Below, one piece after another: positions 1-5,692 of a DNA stretch of 6,040 nucleotides. Made by a program: the position numbers and the translations under genes. The notes below the pieces were generated by a model that worked only from the letters and a program-made list of their open reading frames with translations, was not told the origin of the DNA and made no database searches. Every line of letters begins with the position of its first letter. Position 1 is the stretch's first letter. Origin of the DNA: Anaerolineae bacterium (GTDB lineage: Bacteria > Chloroflexota > Anaerolineae > Aggregatilineales > Phototrophicaceae); NCBI GenBank assembly GCA_020848855.1, contig JADLHH010000054.1, positions 1-6,040 of the forward strand, read 5' to 3'.

Positions 1-254
1 ATCGGGCGTACGATTTTGTGTACATTGCGCCGCCGCAGTACAAGGGCATGTGGGCGGCAGCACTGCAGGCATTGGAAGCCAACCCGGCGTGGCTGCACCC
101 GGAAGGCAGCGCAATCGTCCAGATCGACCCGACCGAAAACGAGCCGCTCACGCTGACCCGGTTCGCGCAGTACGACGAGCGCCGCTACGGCAATACCCTG
201 TTGTTGTTTTTACGCCCGGAACACCATCACCCGGAGGAACAGTCTCGTGGTTGA
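1..254 (+). CDS. rsmD: RsmD-family 16S rRNA (guanine-N2) methyltransferase, 3' end only
   Basis: The gene enters from the left edge, and codons are read from base 3, giving 83 residues before the TGA at 252-254. RsmD enzymes use S-adenosylmethionine to methylate a guanine (G966 in E. coli) of 16S rRNA in the small subunit. What is visible is the C-terminal part of the Rossmann-type domain: YDFVYIAPPQYKGMW at the motif IV position, then IVQIDPTE on a late strand, and the closing YDERRYGNTLLLFL, which resembles the RsmD ending YxxRRYGxTxLxF. Motif IV reads APPQ rather than the usual DPPY or DPPF, so the exact substrate is less certain. The Rossmann core and SAM-binding residues lie outside the window. 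It overlaps the next gene by 8 bases, implying one transcript and coupled translation. RsmD family is likely; the symbol is assigned by family resemblance. Confidence 0.75.
   Translation, partial: RAYDFVYIAPPQYKGMWAAALQALEANPAWLHPEGSAIVQIDPTENEPLTLTRFAQYDERRYGNTLLLFLRPEHHHPEEQSRG
233..237 (+). promoter_or_regulatory. Ribosome binding site for the gene starting at 247
   Basis: GGAGG lies 9 bases before the GTG at 247, inside the end of the rsmD reading frame. It supports GTG 247 as the start over the in-frame ATG at 256, where the spacing would be long. Confidence 0.6.
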
Positions 255-675
255 CATGCACACGCTGGAGTCAGTCGTCGATGAGCTGCTCCGACTCTAC
301 AATGTGACCGCGCCGCCGATCCCCATCGAGCAGATGCTGCAGAAGCCGCACCCCGATATGTGGGAGGACGTGGATATCAACGAATTCTCGTCCAGCTTCC
401 TGAGCATTTCGACGCCGTTCGCGCCACGCATGTCGCTGGCGCGTTTTCTGGCGCGGCATATCGCCAGGAGTCCCTGGGGCGTCAAGCGCGGGCTGGGCGC
501 AATCGAGGATGACGGGCTGATCCACCCGTTCGCGCGCATCCTGACCATGCCCGGCGGGCTGGTGATGGAGATCAACGAACAATCGCGCACGCCGGAGCTG
601 ATCAGCCTGCATTTTGAAGTGCCGGAAGCCGACGCAAGCCTGCGCCTGCAGGATTTGGCGGATTATTCCGCGTGA
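247..675 (+). CDS. Conserved hypothetical protein, possibly degenerate ImmA/IrrE-like (no zinc motif)
   Basis: A 142-residue soluble protein with no signal peptide or membrane segment. GTG 247 is chosen because GGAGG sits 9 bases upstream; ATG 256 is the alternative. The N-terminus (residues 8-30, with LLRLYNV followed by PPIPIEQML) resembles the opening of ImmA/IrrE metallopeptidases, where a helix is followed by a PPVPVE-type turn. HPFARILTMP at 93-102 resembles their conserved segment after the active site (family form roughly NxFAxxLLMP). At the expected active-site position, residues 63-74 read SLARFLARHIAR, so HExxH is replaced by RHIAR and both zinc-binding histidines are absent. If the relation is real, the protein cannot be a zinc peptidase and may be a binding or regulatory relative. 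It is translationally linked to rsmD by an 8-base overlap and converges on the CCA-enzyme gene with a 13-base tail overlap. That it is a gene is fairly sure; the family is a tentative inference. Confidence 0.7.
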   Translation: MVDMHTLESVVDELLRLYNVTAPPIPIEQMLQKPHPDMWEDVDINEFSSSFLSISTPFAPRMSLARFLARHIARSPWGVKRGLGAIEDDGLIHPFARILTMPGGLVMEINEQSRTPELISLHFEVPEADASLRLQDLADYSA

Positions 676-2165
676 TGCCCGTTTCTCCTGCCGACGTGCT
701 GGCGTGCAAAGCGCAGCGCGTCGTCGGTGCTGACGATCTCGCCGGTCACCTGCCCTTCGCGGATGCGTTCCAGCAGGTCGCCGACAGCCGGACCGGGGGA
801 TAAGCCGAGCGCCCGCATCAACTGGCTGCCGTTGACCAGCGGCGGCGGGTCGATCAGCCGGTCGCGTTCGTTGTAGTAGGCGTTCAGCAGCGCCTGCGCG
901 CGCTCGACCAGCACCAGCCACCGATCCTGATCAAGCCGCGAGCCGACCGCGCCCAGATAATCCGCCAGCGTTAGCACGATCAGGTCGATCCCGGTTTCGC
1001 CCAGCAGTTTCCAGAAGCGGTAGATCACCAGCGGCGTCAGATCATCTGCCCACAGCGCCGAACCCATGTGATAGCGAACGAGCGTCACCACACAATCAAT
1101 TTCGGCACGGCTGAGGCGCAGCGCCTCGCAGCGCTCCGCCGCCGCGTCCGCGCCGACGGATTCATGCCGGCGAAAGCGCGGCTGCCTGTTCTCGTCCTGC
1201 ACCGACGCGACCATCGGCTTGCCAATGTCGTGCAGCAGCGCCGCCAGCAGCAGCAGGGCACGATGCGAGCGGTCGTCGGGACCGACGCCGCCAAAATGCA
1301 CCTGAAGCGGCTCCCGGAAGCGATCCAGCGCCACCGCGACCATGCCGAGGTTGAACTGGGCGGCGGTCGAGTCGGTGCGGCGCGGGCTAATCACGGTGAG
1401 AATGTCGTGCAGACTGTCGACCACTGCCAGGGTATGATTCCAGCCGTCGTAAGCATGATCACGATGCTGCTGCAAGCCGTGAAGCGGCTCAAGCTCCGGG
1501 ATGATCCGGGTGAGCAAATCGAGCCGGTCGGCGACGCGCAGCGCGGTGACGGGCTTATCGACCGCCAGCAGCTTGAACAACTCGTCGCGCACGCGCTCCA
1601 TCGACGTGTCGAGCAGGCGCGGCGCGTTGGCGCGGATATCGTCCTGGGTTGCCGGTTCGATGCGAAAGCCGAACTGCACGCTCTGGCGCACGGCGCGCAG
1701 GGCGCGAATCGGGTCATGGACGATGGCATCCGGGTTGCAGCGGCGGATCAGCTTATCGATGGCGTCTTTCGCGCCGCCGGTCGGGTCGATCACGACGTTC
1801 ACGTCGCGCAGGTCGACCGCCATCGCGTTGATGGTGAAGTCGCGGTCGAACAGATCGGCGTCGAGCGTGCCGCCGCGAAAGCCGGACACATCGACCGCCA
1901 GCCGTCCGTCAGGCGTGTCGATCAGCGCGCGCGCCACGTCGCGCTCGGCGTCCAGCACGTAGAACGCGCCGCCCATGCCGTTGGCGATGCGCCGCGCCAG
2001 CGCGATGCCGCCTTCCGGCACGGCGATGTCGATATCCTTGACAGGACGACGCAGCAGCGCATCGCGCACCGCCCCGCCGACGATGTAAACCGGCTGGGCA
2101 CGTTCCGCCAGCAGTTCCTGCAGGTCGTAGACGGCATCCGACCAAGCCAGTATCAAATCAGTCAT
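663..2165 (-). CDS. cca: CCA tRNA nucleotidyltransferase / poly(A) polymerase family protein with HD domain
   Basis: A 500-residue class II nucleotidyltransferase, which adds or repairs the 3' CCA end of tRNAs using CTP and ATP in the cytoplasm. Motifs appear in family order: GGAVRD at 30-35, metal-binding carboxylates in DIDIA (D44, D46), RDFTINAMA at 108-116, DPTGG at 127-131, the nucleotide-recognition segment DPIRALRAVR at 151-160, and ERVRDEL at 190-196. A C-terminal HD phosphohydrolase domain follows, with H244, the HD pair H312-D313 in LLHDIGKP, H334 and H366. The tail carries the PPLVNG and LGLSPGPAVGDLL segments typical of HD-containing CCA enzymes. The HD part often has phosphatase or phosphodiesterase activity in this family. 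The start is ATG at 2165, with only weak purine-rich sequence ahead. It begins 2 bases after the hpt stop, so translation is probably coupled to hpt. A poly(A) polymerase or an enzyme adding only part of CCA cannot be excluded. Confidence 0.93.
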   Translation of the reverse strand: MTDLILAWSDAVYDLQELLAERAQPVYIVGGAVRDALLRRPVKDIDIAVPEGGIALARRIANGMGGAFYVLDAERDVARALIDTPDGRLAVDVSGFRGGTLDADLFDRDFTINAMAVDLRDVNVVIDPTGGAKDAIDKLIRRCNPDAIVHDPIRALRAVRQSVQFGFRIEPATQDDIRANAPRLLDTSMERVRDELFKLLAVDKPVTALRVADRLDLLTRIIPELEPLHGLQQHRDHAYDGWNHTLAVVDSLHDILTVISPRRTDSTAAQFNLGMVAVALDRFREPLQVHFGGVGPDDRSHRALLLLAALLHDIGKPMVASVQDENRQPRFRRHESVGADAAAERCEALRLSRAEIDCVVTLVRYHMGSALWADDLTPLVIYRFWKLLGETGIDLIVLTLADYLGAVGSRLDQDRWLVLVERAQALLNAYYNERDRLIDPPPLVNGSQLMRALGLSPGPAVGDLLERIREGQVTGEIVSTDDALRFARQHVGRRNGHHAE

Positions 2166-2167
2166 CG

Positions 2168-2728
2168 TTACTCGCTGAGCAGGGCTTCGGGACGAACGAC
2201 GCCGATGAACGGCAGGTTGCGATACTTCTCGTCGAGATCCAGCCCGTAGCCGAACACGAACTTGTCCTCAATCACGAAGCCGGTGTAGTCCGGCTCGATT
2301 TTGACGACGCGGCGGCTGGCTTTGTCAAGCAGCGTACACAGGCGGATGCTCGCCGGGTGCCGCGCTTCCAGCATGTCCATGACGAAGCGCAGCGTATAGC
2401 CGCTGTCGATGATGTCTTCGACGATCAGCAGGTTTTTGCCGGTGACGGTCTCTTTCAAGTCCATGTCAATACGGACGTTGCCGGTCGCCGTGCGCCCTCC
2501 GCGCCCATAGCTCGACACCGCCAGAAAGTCGATCTCGTGCGGGATGGTGATGTGACGCATCAGGTCGGTGAGGAACATCACCCCGCCCTTGAGGATGCAG
2601 ATCAGCATCAGCCGGTCGCGCTCGGCATAGTCGGCAGAAATCTCCGCGCCCAGTTCGGCGATCCGGGCTTGCAGCGTATCCGAATCGATCAGAATTTCCT
2701 GAAGATACTTCTCGTAAGGAAGCGTCAT
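2168..2728 (-). CDS. hpt: Hypoxanthine phosphoribosyltransferase
   Basis: A 186-residue type I phosphoribosyltransferase of normal length, converting hypoxanthine (and usually guanine) plus PRPP to IMP or GMP in purine salvage. Visible elements are the pyrophosphate loop LKGG at 46-49, the flexible-loop SSYG at 72-75, the PRPP-binding motif LIVEDIIDSGYTL at 101-113 with its acidic pair E104-D105, and the base-binding segment DKFVFGYGLDLDEKYRNLP at 155-173, which includes the lysine that contacts the purine. The PRPP loop has Ser-Gly-Tyr where most bacterial HPRTs have Thr-Gly followed by another residue; this is conservative. The ATG at 2728 is preceded by GGAGG at a spacing of 7, and a perfect extended -10 element lies just upstream. 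The gene is first in a two-gene unit with cca. The order hpt then cca is not the common tilS-hpt arrangement, but the tRNA-maturation flavour of the neighbourhood is similar. Confidence 0.96.
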   Translation of the reverse strand: MTLPYEKYLQEILIDSDTLQARIAELGAEISADYAERDRLMLICILKGGVMFLTDLMRHITIPHEIDFLAVSSYGRGGRTATGNVRIDMDLKETVTGKNLLIVEDIIDSGYTLRFVMDMLEARHPASIRLCTLLDKASRRVVKIEPDYTGFVIEDKFVFGYGLDLDEKYRNLPFIGVVRPEALLSE

Positions 2729-2735
2729 ACCCTAC

Positions 2736-2740
2736 CCTCC
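2736..2740 (-). promoter_or_regulatory. Ribosome binding site of hpt
   Basis: Read on the minus strand, GGAGG is followed by 7 bases and then the ATG at 2728. This fixes the hpt start. Confidence 0.75.
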
Positions 2741-2747
2741 GCCGCGA

Positions 2748-2756
2748 ATTATAGCA
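2748..2756 (-). promoter_or_regulatory. Extended -10 promoter element for hpt-cca
   Basis: On the minus strand the sequence reads TGCTATAAT: a consensus TATAAT (2753 down to 2748) preceded by the TGn extension. No good -35 element is seen 16-18 bases upstream, which fits an extended -10 promoter. Transcription would start near 2741, directly before the GGAGG, so the leader would be only about a dozen bases. The motif is seen; its use is inferred. Confidence 0.55.
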
Positions 2757-2805
2757 GTAATCCCCTATAAAACCGCAGAATGACGGTGGTAGAATGATCA
2801 AACCG

Positions 2806-2832
2806 ACAGGGGTGCGAACAATTCACCCCTGT
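2806..2832 (+). promoter_or_regulatory. Perfect 9-bp inverted repeat in the leader of the kinase gene
   Basis: ACAGGGGTG (2806-2814) and CACCCCTGT (2824-2832) are perfect reverse complements around a 9-base loop. No T-run follows, so it is not an intrinsic terminator. It lies between the first possible ATG of the downstream frame (2794) and the later candidates (2842, 2857, 2863). It could be an RNA hairpin in the leader or an operator for a dimeric regulator placed between the divergent hpt and kinase genes. A -10-like TAGAAT at 2790-2795 would put the hairpin at the very 5' end of the transcript. Confidence 0.5.
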
Positions 2833-2862
2833 AATCGTCTTATGGCGAATTTTCGAATGACT

Positions 2863-4608
2863 ATGGCAATTCATACGCGAACCATTACCCCATCCCGCCC
2901 GCGCGAAACGGTCTGCATGACCTTCGCCGACGGTCTCGTGCTTGAAGGACCGATCGGCACGACCATCGAGGCGTTCATGGACGCGGCGCGGGACGAGCAC
3001 CCCGAATTATTCCCGGCTCCGCTGATCGCGGCGATCTACAACGCCCGGCTGCGCGAACTCAGCCACGTCCTGCATCAGGACGGGACGCTCGATCCTGTGC
3101 TGCTGAACAGCACCGATGGCGGGCGCATCTACCGCCGCTCGCTGGTGCTGCTGCTCACGACGGCGTTTAGCGATCTGTGGCAGGAAACCGCTGTCAACGT
3201 CAGCTATGCCGTGCCTGACGGCGGCTTCTACTGCATTCTGCCGAACCGCCCGGCGTTCGACCCTTCCGAACTGGAGCGGCTCGAAGCGCACATGCGCCAC
3301 ATCGTCGCCGAAAACAGCCCGATTACCAAGCAGATCGTGCCGCTCGAAGAAGCGGTCGCGTTGTTCGAGGCGCGCGGCGACGACGACAAAGTACGCCTGC
3401 TGGAACAGCGCTCGCGCAGCGTCCTGACGCTGTACACGCTGCGCGGTCGCTCCGACTATTACTACGGCTACATGGTGCCGTCAACCGGATACCTGCGCAC
3501 ATGGCGGCTGGTCGAGGCGAAAAACGGCTTTATTCTGCAGTACCCGCACGCCGCGTCACCGACGCAGCTTGAGCCGATCCAGCCGTTCAGCAAGATCGGC
3601 GCGATTTTCACCGAGTCGGAAGACTGGCTGCGCAAGCTGGGCGTCGAGGACATCGGGCGGCTCAACCGAATTGTGCGCAACGGGCACGTTCAGGAGTTGA
3701 TCCTGATCGCCGAAGCGTTGCACGAGCGGAGAATCGCCGAGATCGCGGGCGAAATCGCCCAACGGCACGAACAGCAGGGCTTGCGGCTGGTGCTGATCGC
3801 CGGACCGTCGTCGTCGGGCAAGACGACGTTCTCGAAACGGCTGGCGATTCAGTTGTTGGCGCACGGGCTGCGCCCGTTCACGCTGGAACTCGATATGTAC
3901 TTCATCGACCGCGAGCGCACCCCGCGCGATTCCGAGGGCAACTACGATTTCGAATCGCTCGACGCCATCAATCGCGTGCTGTTCAACGAGCATCTGGTCG
4001 GGCTGATCGGCGGCGACGAAGTGGTGCTGCCGCGCTTCGATTTCATCGCTGGCAAGAGCGTCACCGGGCGCACCGCCCGGCTAAATGAGAACCAGATCAT
4101 CATCATCGAGGGGATTCACGGGCTGAACCCGCAGTTGGTAACCCGCATTCCGCCGGAGCAGATTCACCGGATATACGTTTCGGCGCTGACTGGACTGAAC
4201 GTCGATTACCACAACCGGGTTTCAACCACCGACCTGCGCTTGCTGCGGCGCATCACCCGCGACGCGGCGACGCGCGGCTACAGCGCGACCGACACGATCC
4301 TGCGCTGGCCGAGCGTGCGCCGGGGCGAGAAGCGCAACATCTTCCCGTACCAGGAAAACGCCGACGTGATGTTCAACTCGTCGCTGGTATACGAACTGGC
4401 GGCGCTGCGTCCGCTGGTCGAGCCGCTGCTGCTTCAGGTCGAGGTCAGCACGCCGCCGCACATCGAAGCCAACCGGCTGCTGTCGTTCCTGCGCTGGGTA
4501 CAGCCGCTTACCGACGAACAGCGCGCGCTGATCCCGGACACGTCGCTGCTGCGCGAATTCATCGGCGGGTCGATTCTGGATGCGTACCATCCGGCAGACC
4601 TCGGCTAA
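2863..4608 (+). CDS. Uridine kinase-like nucleoside kinase with N-terminal TGS and ThrRS-like domains
   Basis: With ATG 2863 as start the protein has 581 residues. The frame is open from ATG 2794 (604 residues). The later start is preferred because codons before about 2880 lack the strong G/C third-position bias seen afterwards, a perfect inverted repeat occupies 2806-2832, and the TGS domain usually sits near the N-terminus; no start has a good ribosome site. Residues about 14-85 form a TGS-like ubiquitin fold (RETVCMTFADG onwards). Residues about 90-190 resemble the ThrRS N2 domain (YRRSL at 90-94, DGGFYCIL nearby), but without its metal-binding HxxxH. The kinase domain has the P-loop GPSSSGKT at 314-321 (K320), LDMYFIDRERTPRD with D344 at the substrate-phosphate acceptor side, and a Walker B-like EGIHGLNP at 416-423. 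The ending SLLREFIGGS at 561-570 is typical of this fusion family. It probably phosphorylates a nucleoside with ATP or GTP; the true substrate is uncertain. It diverges from hpt. Confidence 0.88.
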   Translation: MAIHTRTITPSRPRETVCMTFADGLVLEGPIGTTIEAFMDAARDEHPELFPAPLIAAIYNARLRELSHVLHQDGTLDPVLLNSTDGGRIYRRSLVLLLTTAFSDLWQETAVNVSYAVPDGGFYCILPNRPAFDPSELERLEAHMRHIVAENSPITKQIVPLEEAVALFEARGDDDKVRLLEQRSRSVLTLYTLRGRSDYYYGYMVPSTGYLRTWRLVEAKNGFILQYPHAASPTQLEPIQPFSKIGAIFTESEDWLRKLGVEDIGRLNRIVRNGHVQELILIAEALHERRIAEIAGEIAQRHEQQGLRLVLIAGPSSSGKTTFSKRLAIQLLAHGLRPFTLELDMYFIDRERTPRDSEGNYDFESLDAINRVLFNEHLVGLIGGDEVVLPRFDFIAGKSVTGRTARLNENQIIIIEGIHGLNPQLVTRIPPEQIHRIYVSALTGLNVDYHNRVSTTDLRLLRRITRDAATRGYSATDTILRWPSVRRGEKRNIFPYQENADVMFNSSLVYELAALRPLVEPLLLQVEVSTPPHIEANRLLSFLRWVQPLTDEQRALIPDTSLLREFIGGSILDAYHPADLG

Positions 4609-4648
4609 CGCTCCCGCTAACGCATCGGCTGACGCTTCGGCTGACACC
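4601..4648 (+). repeat. Four imperfect 12-bp tandem units spanning the kinase stop codon
   Basis: The units are 4601-4612, 4613-4624, 4625-4636 and 4637-4648, with core form TCGGCTRACGCT. Unit 3 matches unit 1 at 11 of 12 positions, and units 2 and 4 are more diverged. Because 12 is a multiple of three, each unit carries a stop in the kinase frame: TAA 4606, TAA 4618, TGA 4630 and TGA 4642. In the +1 frame the repeat would encode an alternating Ser-Ala-Asn/Asp-Ala string. Confidence 0.7.
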
Positions 4649-4684
4649 TGCCCACCGCCAACCCACCTGTTTCTGGGACTTGCG

Positions 4685-4704
4685 CATATCCTGTAAGGGA
4701 TATG
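4685..4704 (+). repeat. Perfect 7-bp inverted repeat upstream of the SH3-like gene
   Basis: CATATCC (4685-4691) and GGATATG (4698-4704) are reverse complements with a 6-base loop. There is no T-run, so a terminator for the kinase gene is unlikely. It overlaps the candidate promoter of the next gene, so an operator is possible. The left arm plus TG (CATATCCTG) recurs at 5524-5532 in the leader of the paralogue. Confidence 0.45.
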
Positions 4705-4712
4705 ATTAGAAT
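4701..4712 (+). promoter_or_regulatory. Candidate -10 region for the two-repeat SH3-like gene
   Basis: Two overlapping -10-like hexamers, TATGAT (4701-4706) and TAGAAT (4707-4712), each match TATAAT at five of six positions. The only -35-like hexamer is TTGCGC at 4680-4685, with spacing 15 or 21, so the promoter call is weak. Position, about 45-55 bases before the start, is reasonable. Confidence 0.3.
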
Positions 4713-4742
4713 AGATAGTAGATAACCTCGGTATCGACAGGC

Positions 4743-4749
4743 AAGGAGG
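4743..4749 (+). promoter_or_regulatory. Ribosome binding site of the two-repeat SH3-like gene
   Basis: AAGGAGG ends 7 bases before the ATG at 4757, a near-ideal Shine-Dalgarno site that fixes the start. Confidence 0.8.
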
Positions 4750-4756
4750 CGTATTC

Positions 4757-5410
4757 ATGCGGAAATTATCAGTCGTGCTCGCAATCGTGATCGTGCTGAG
4801 CGTCCTGATGGCGTTCCCGGCGGCGGCGGGGGGCAACGCACCGTCATGCTCCGGCTCGCTCTCGACCATGCTCGTGGTCGGCGGGCGCGGGCAAATCGCC
4901 CAGACGTTCAGCACACTGTATGACGCTCCCGCCGGAAACCCGATCCAGATCGTGGAAGCCCCGGCGCAGTTCACGGTGATCGCCGGTCCCGTCAGCGATG
5001 GCTGGCTGTGTTATTTCTACGTTCAGTACGACAGCGGGCTGGTCGGCTGGGCAATCGAAAGCCAGGTCGCCAGCGAATGGGGCGACAATATGTACTGGCT
5101 GATCCCGGTATTCGCCCCGGTTCCGGTCAATCCGCTGTGCCCCGGCGGTCTGGTGAATCAGCTTTCGATTGGCGTGCGCGGCTACGTCGTCAGCACCTAC
5201 AGCACCCTGCGCGACTCGCCCGGCGGCGCGCCGATCCAGCGCGTGTACTCGCCGTCGCAGTTCACGGTGATCGGTGGTCCCGAAACCGACGGCTACCTGT
5301 GCTACTACCAACTGCTGTACGACAACGGCGCGACCGGCTGGGCATCGGAAAGCCAGCTTGTCAGCCCATGGGGCAGCAACAAGTACTGGCTCGCCCCAGT
5401 CACATCGTAG
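4757..5410 (+). CDS. Exported protein with two SH3b-like repeats and paired cysteines
   Basis: A 217-residue protein. Residues 1-24 are a classical signal peptide: MRK, a long hydrophobic core, then PAAA before GG, with likely cleavage after A24. The mature part is two repeats with a 97-residue period, about 31-118 and 128-215. Each runs Cys, G(L/V)RG-type turn, STL(Y/R)D(A/S)P-G-PIQ, QFTVI-GP-(S/T)DG, LCY, YD-G--GWA-ESQ, YWL-PV. The STLRDSPGG and GWA segments match the bacterial SH3 (SH3b/SH3_3) pattern in which LNVRSGPG is followed by GWV. Each repeat has exactly two cysteines 54 residues apart (C31-C85, C128-C182), suggesting one disulphide per domain outside the membrane. There is no catalytic domain, lipobox or C-terminal anchor. 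Bacterial SH3 domains often bind peptidoglycan or other surface partners, but the role here is unknown. An intrinsic terminator follows, so it is likely monocistronic. Confidence 0.85.
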   Translation: MRKLSVVLAIVIVLSVLMAFPAAAGGNAPSCSGSLSTMLVVGGRGQIAQTFSTLYDAPAGNPIQIVEAPAQFTVIAGPVSDGWLCYFYVQYDSGLVGWAIESQVASEWGDNMYWLIPVFAPVPVNPLCPGGLVNQLSIGVRGYVVSTYSTLRDSPGGAPIQRVYSPSQFTVIGGPETDGYLCYYQLLYDNGATGWASESQLVSPWGSNKYWLAPVTS

Positions 5411-5433
5411 ACGAACTAACCCCGCATTGTCCG

Positions 5434-5466
5434 AGGGGCGCATAGCGTACGCGCCCCTTTTTGTTT
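5434..5466 (+). terminator. Intrinsic terminator after the two-repeat SH3-like gene
   Basis: AGGGGCGC (5434-5441) pairs perfectly with GCGCCCCT (5451-5458) around a 9-base loop, followed by TTTTT (5458-5462), G and TTT. The GC-rich stem with a T-run, 24 bases after the stop, is a convincing rho-independent terminator. Confidence 0.88.
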
Positions 5467-5602
5467 GCCGTGTTCACATTAAGAGCCAGAACGCCGCGCA
5501 GTTTGCCGCAGCGCACGGCGTAACATATCCTGAGAATCATTCCAGTTTTGTTATGTGGGATAACTGCCTGCCGCGTCCAGCGAAGCCAAACGATTCCCCC
5601 TG

Positions 5603-5641
5603 TTGCACGGTATTGTATTCGGAGATAAACTCGAATCTAAT
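5603..5641 (+). promoter_or_regulatory. Candidate promoter of the second SH3-like gene
   Basis: Two alternative pairs each have 17-base spacing: TTGCAC (5603-5608) with TAAACT (5626-5631), and TTGTAT (5613-5618) with TCTAAT (5636-5641). The second has the better -10 (five of six). The local AT-richness and the terminator upstream make a promoter here likely, but the exact site is unsure. Confidence 0.35.
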
Positions 5642-5678
5642 GATTTTCAAACCAATTATTTACCGATTAGTTTCGAAG

Positions 5679-5686
5679 AAAGGAGG
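5679..5686 (+). promoter_or_regulatory. Ribosome binding site of the second SH3-like gene
   Basis: AAAGGAGG ends 6 bases before the ATG at 5693, which fixes the start of the gene running off the right edge. Confidence 0.8.
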
Positions 5687-5692
5687 AGAACC

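Larger units (their letters stand above)
5467..5692 (+). other. Non-coding leader between the two SH3-like genes
   Basis: No supportable gene is seen in these 226 bases. The first half is of ordinary composition. Bases 5611-5680 are strikingly AT-rich (20 G/C of 70 by hand count) against GC-rich surroundings. Contents noted: CATATCCTG at 5524-5532, also present upstream of the first SH3-like gene; weak promoter-like hexamers between 5603 and 5641; and a direct repeat ACCAATTA (5651-5658) / ACCGATTA (5662-5669) spaced 11 bases apart. Confidence 0.5.

Noticed and set aside
271..921. Minus-strand open frame of 216 codons across the rsmD-linked gene and the cca 3' end
   Set aside because: Arg/Ala-rich shadow, overlapping the motif-bearing cca frame on the same strand; no recognisable domain or ribosome site.
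1068..2249. Long plus-strand open frame (393 codons) opposite cca and the end of hpt
   Set aside because: It is fully antisense to two genes with clear family motifs, is rich in Arg, Ala, His and Gln as expected from reading GC-rich DNA on the wrong strand, and resembles no family.
2806..2832. Inverted repeat read as an intrinsic terminator
   Set aside because: No T-run on either side in the needed position, and it lies ahead of a gene rather than after one.
4222..4974. Minus-strand open frame of 250 codons across the kinase 3' end and start of the SH3-like gene
   Set aside because: Antisense to two well-supported genes; composition is that of a GC-rich shadow frame, and part of it is just the 12-bp repeat read backwards.
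4844..5443. Minus-strand open frame of 199 codons opposite the two-repeat SH3-like gene
   Set aside because: Its internal repetition only mirrors the duplicated SH3-like repeats; the sense gene has a signal peptide and ideal ribosome site.
5491..5521. ACGCCG ... CGGCGT inverted repeat in the second leader
   Set aside because: Six-base GC arms with a long 19-base loop are expected by chance in this composition.
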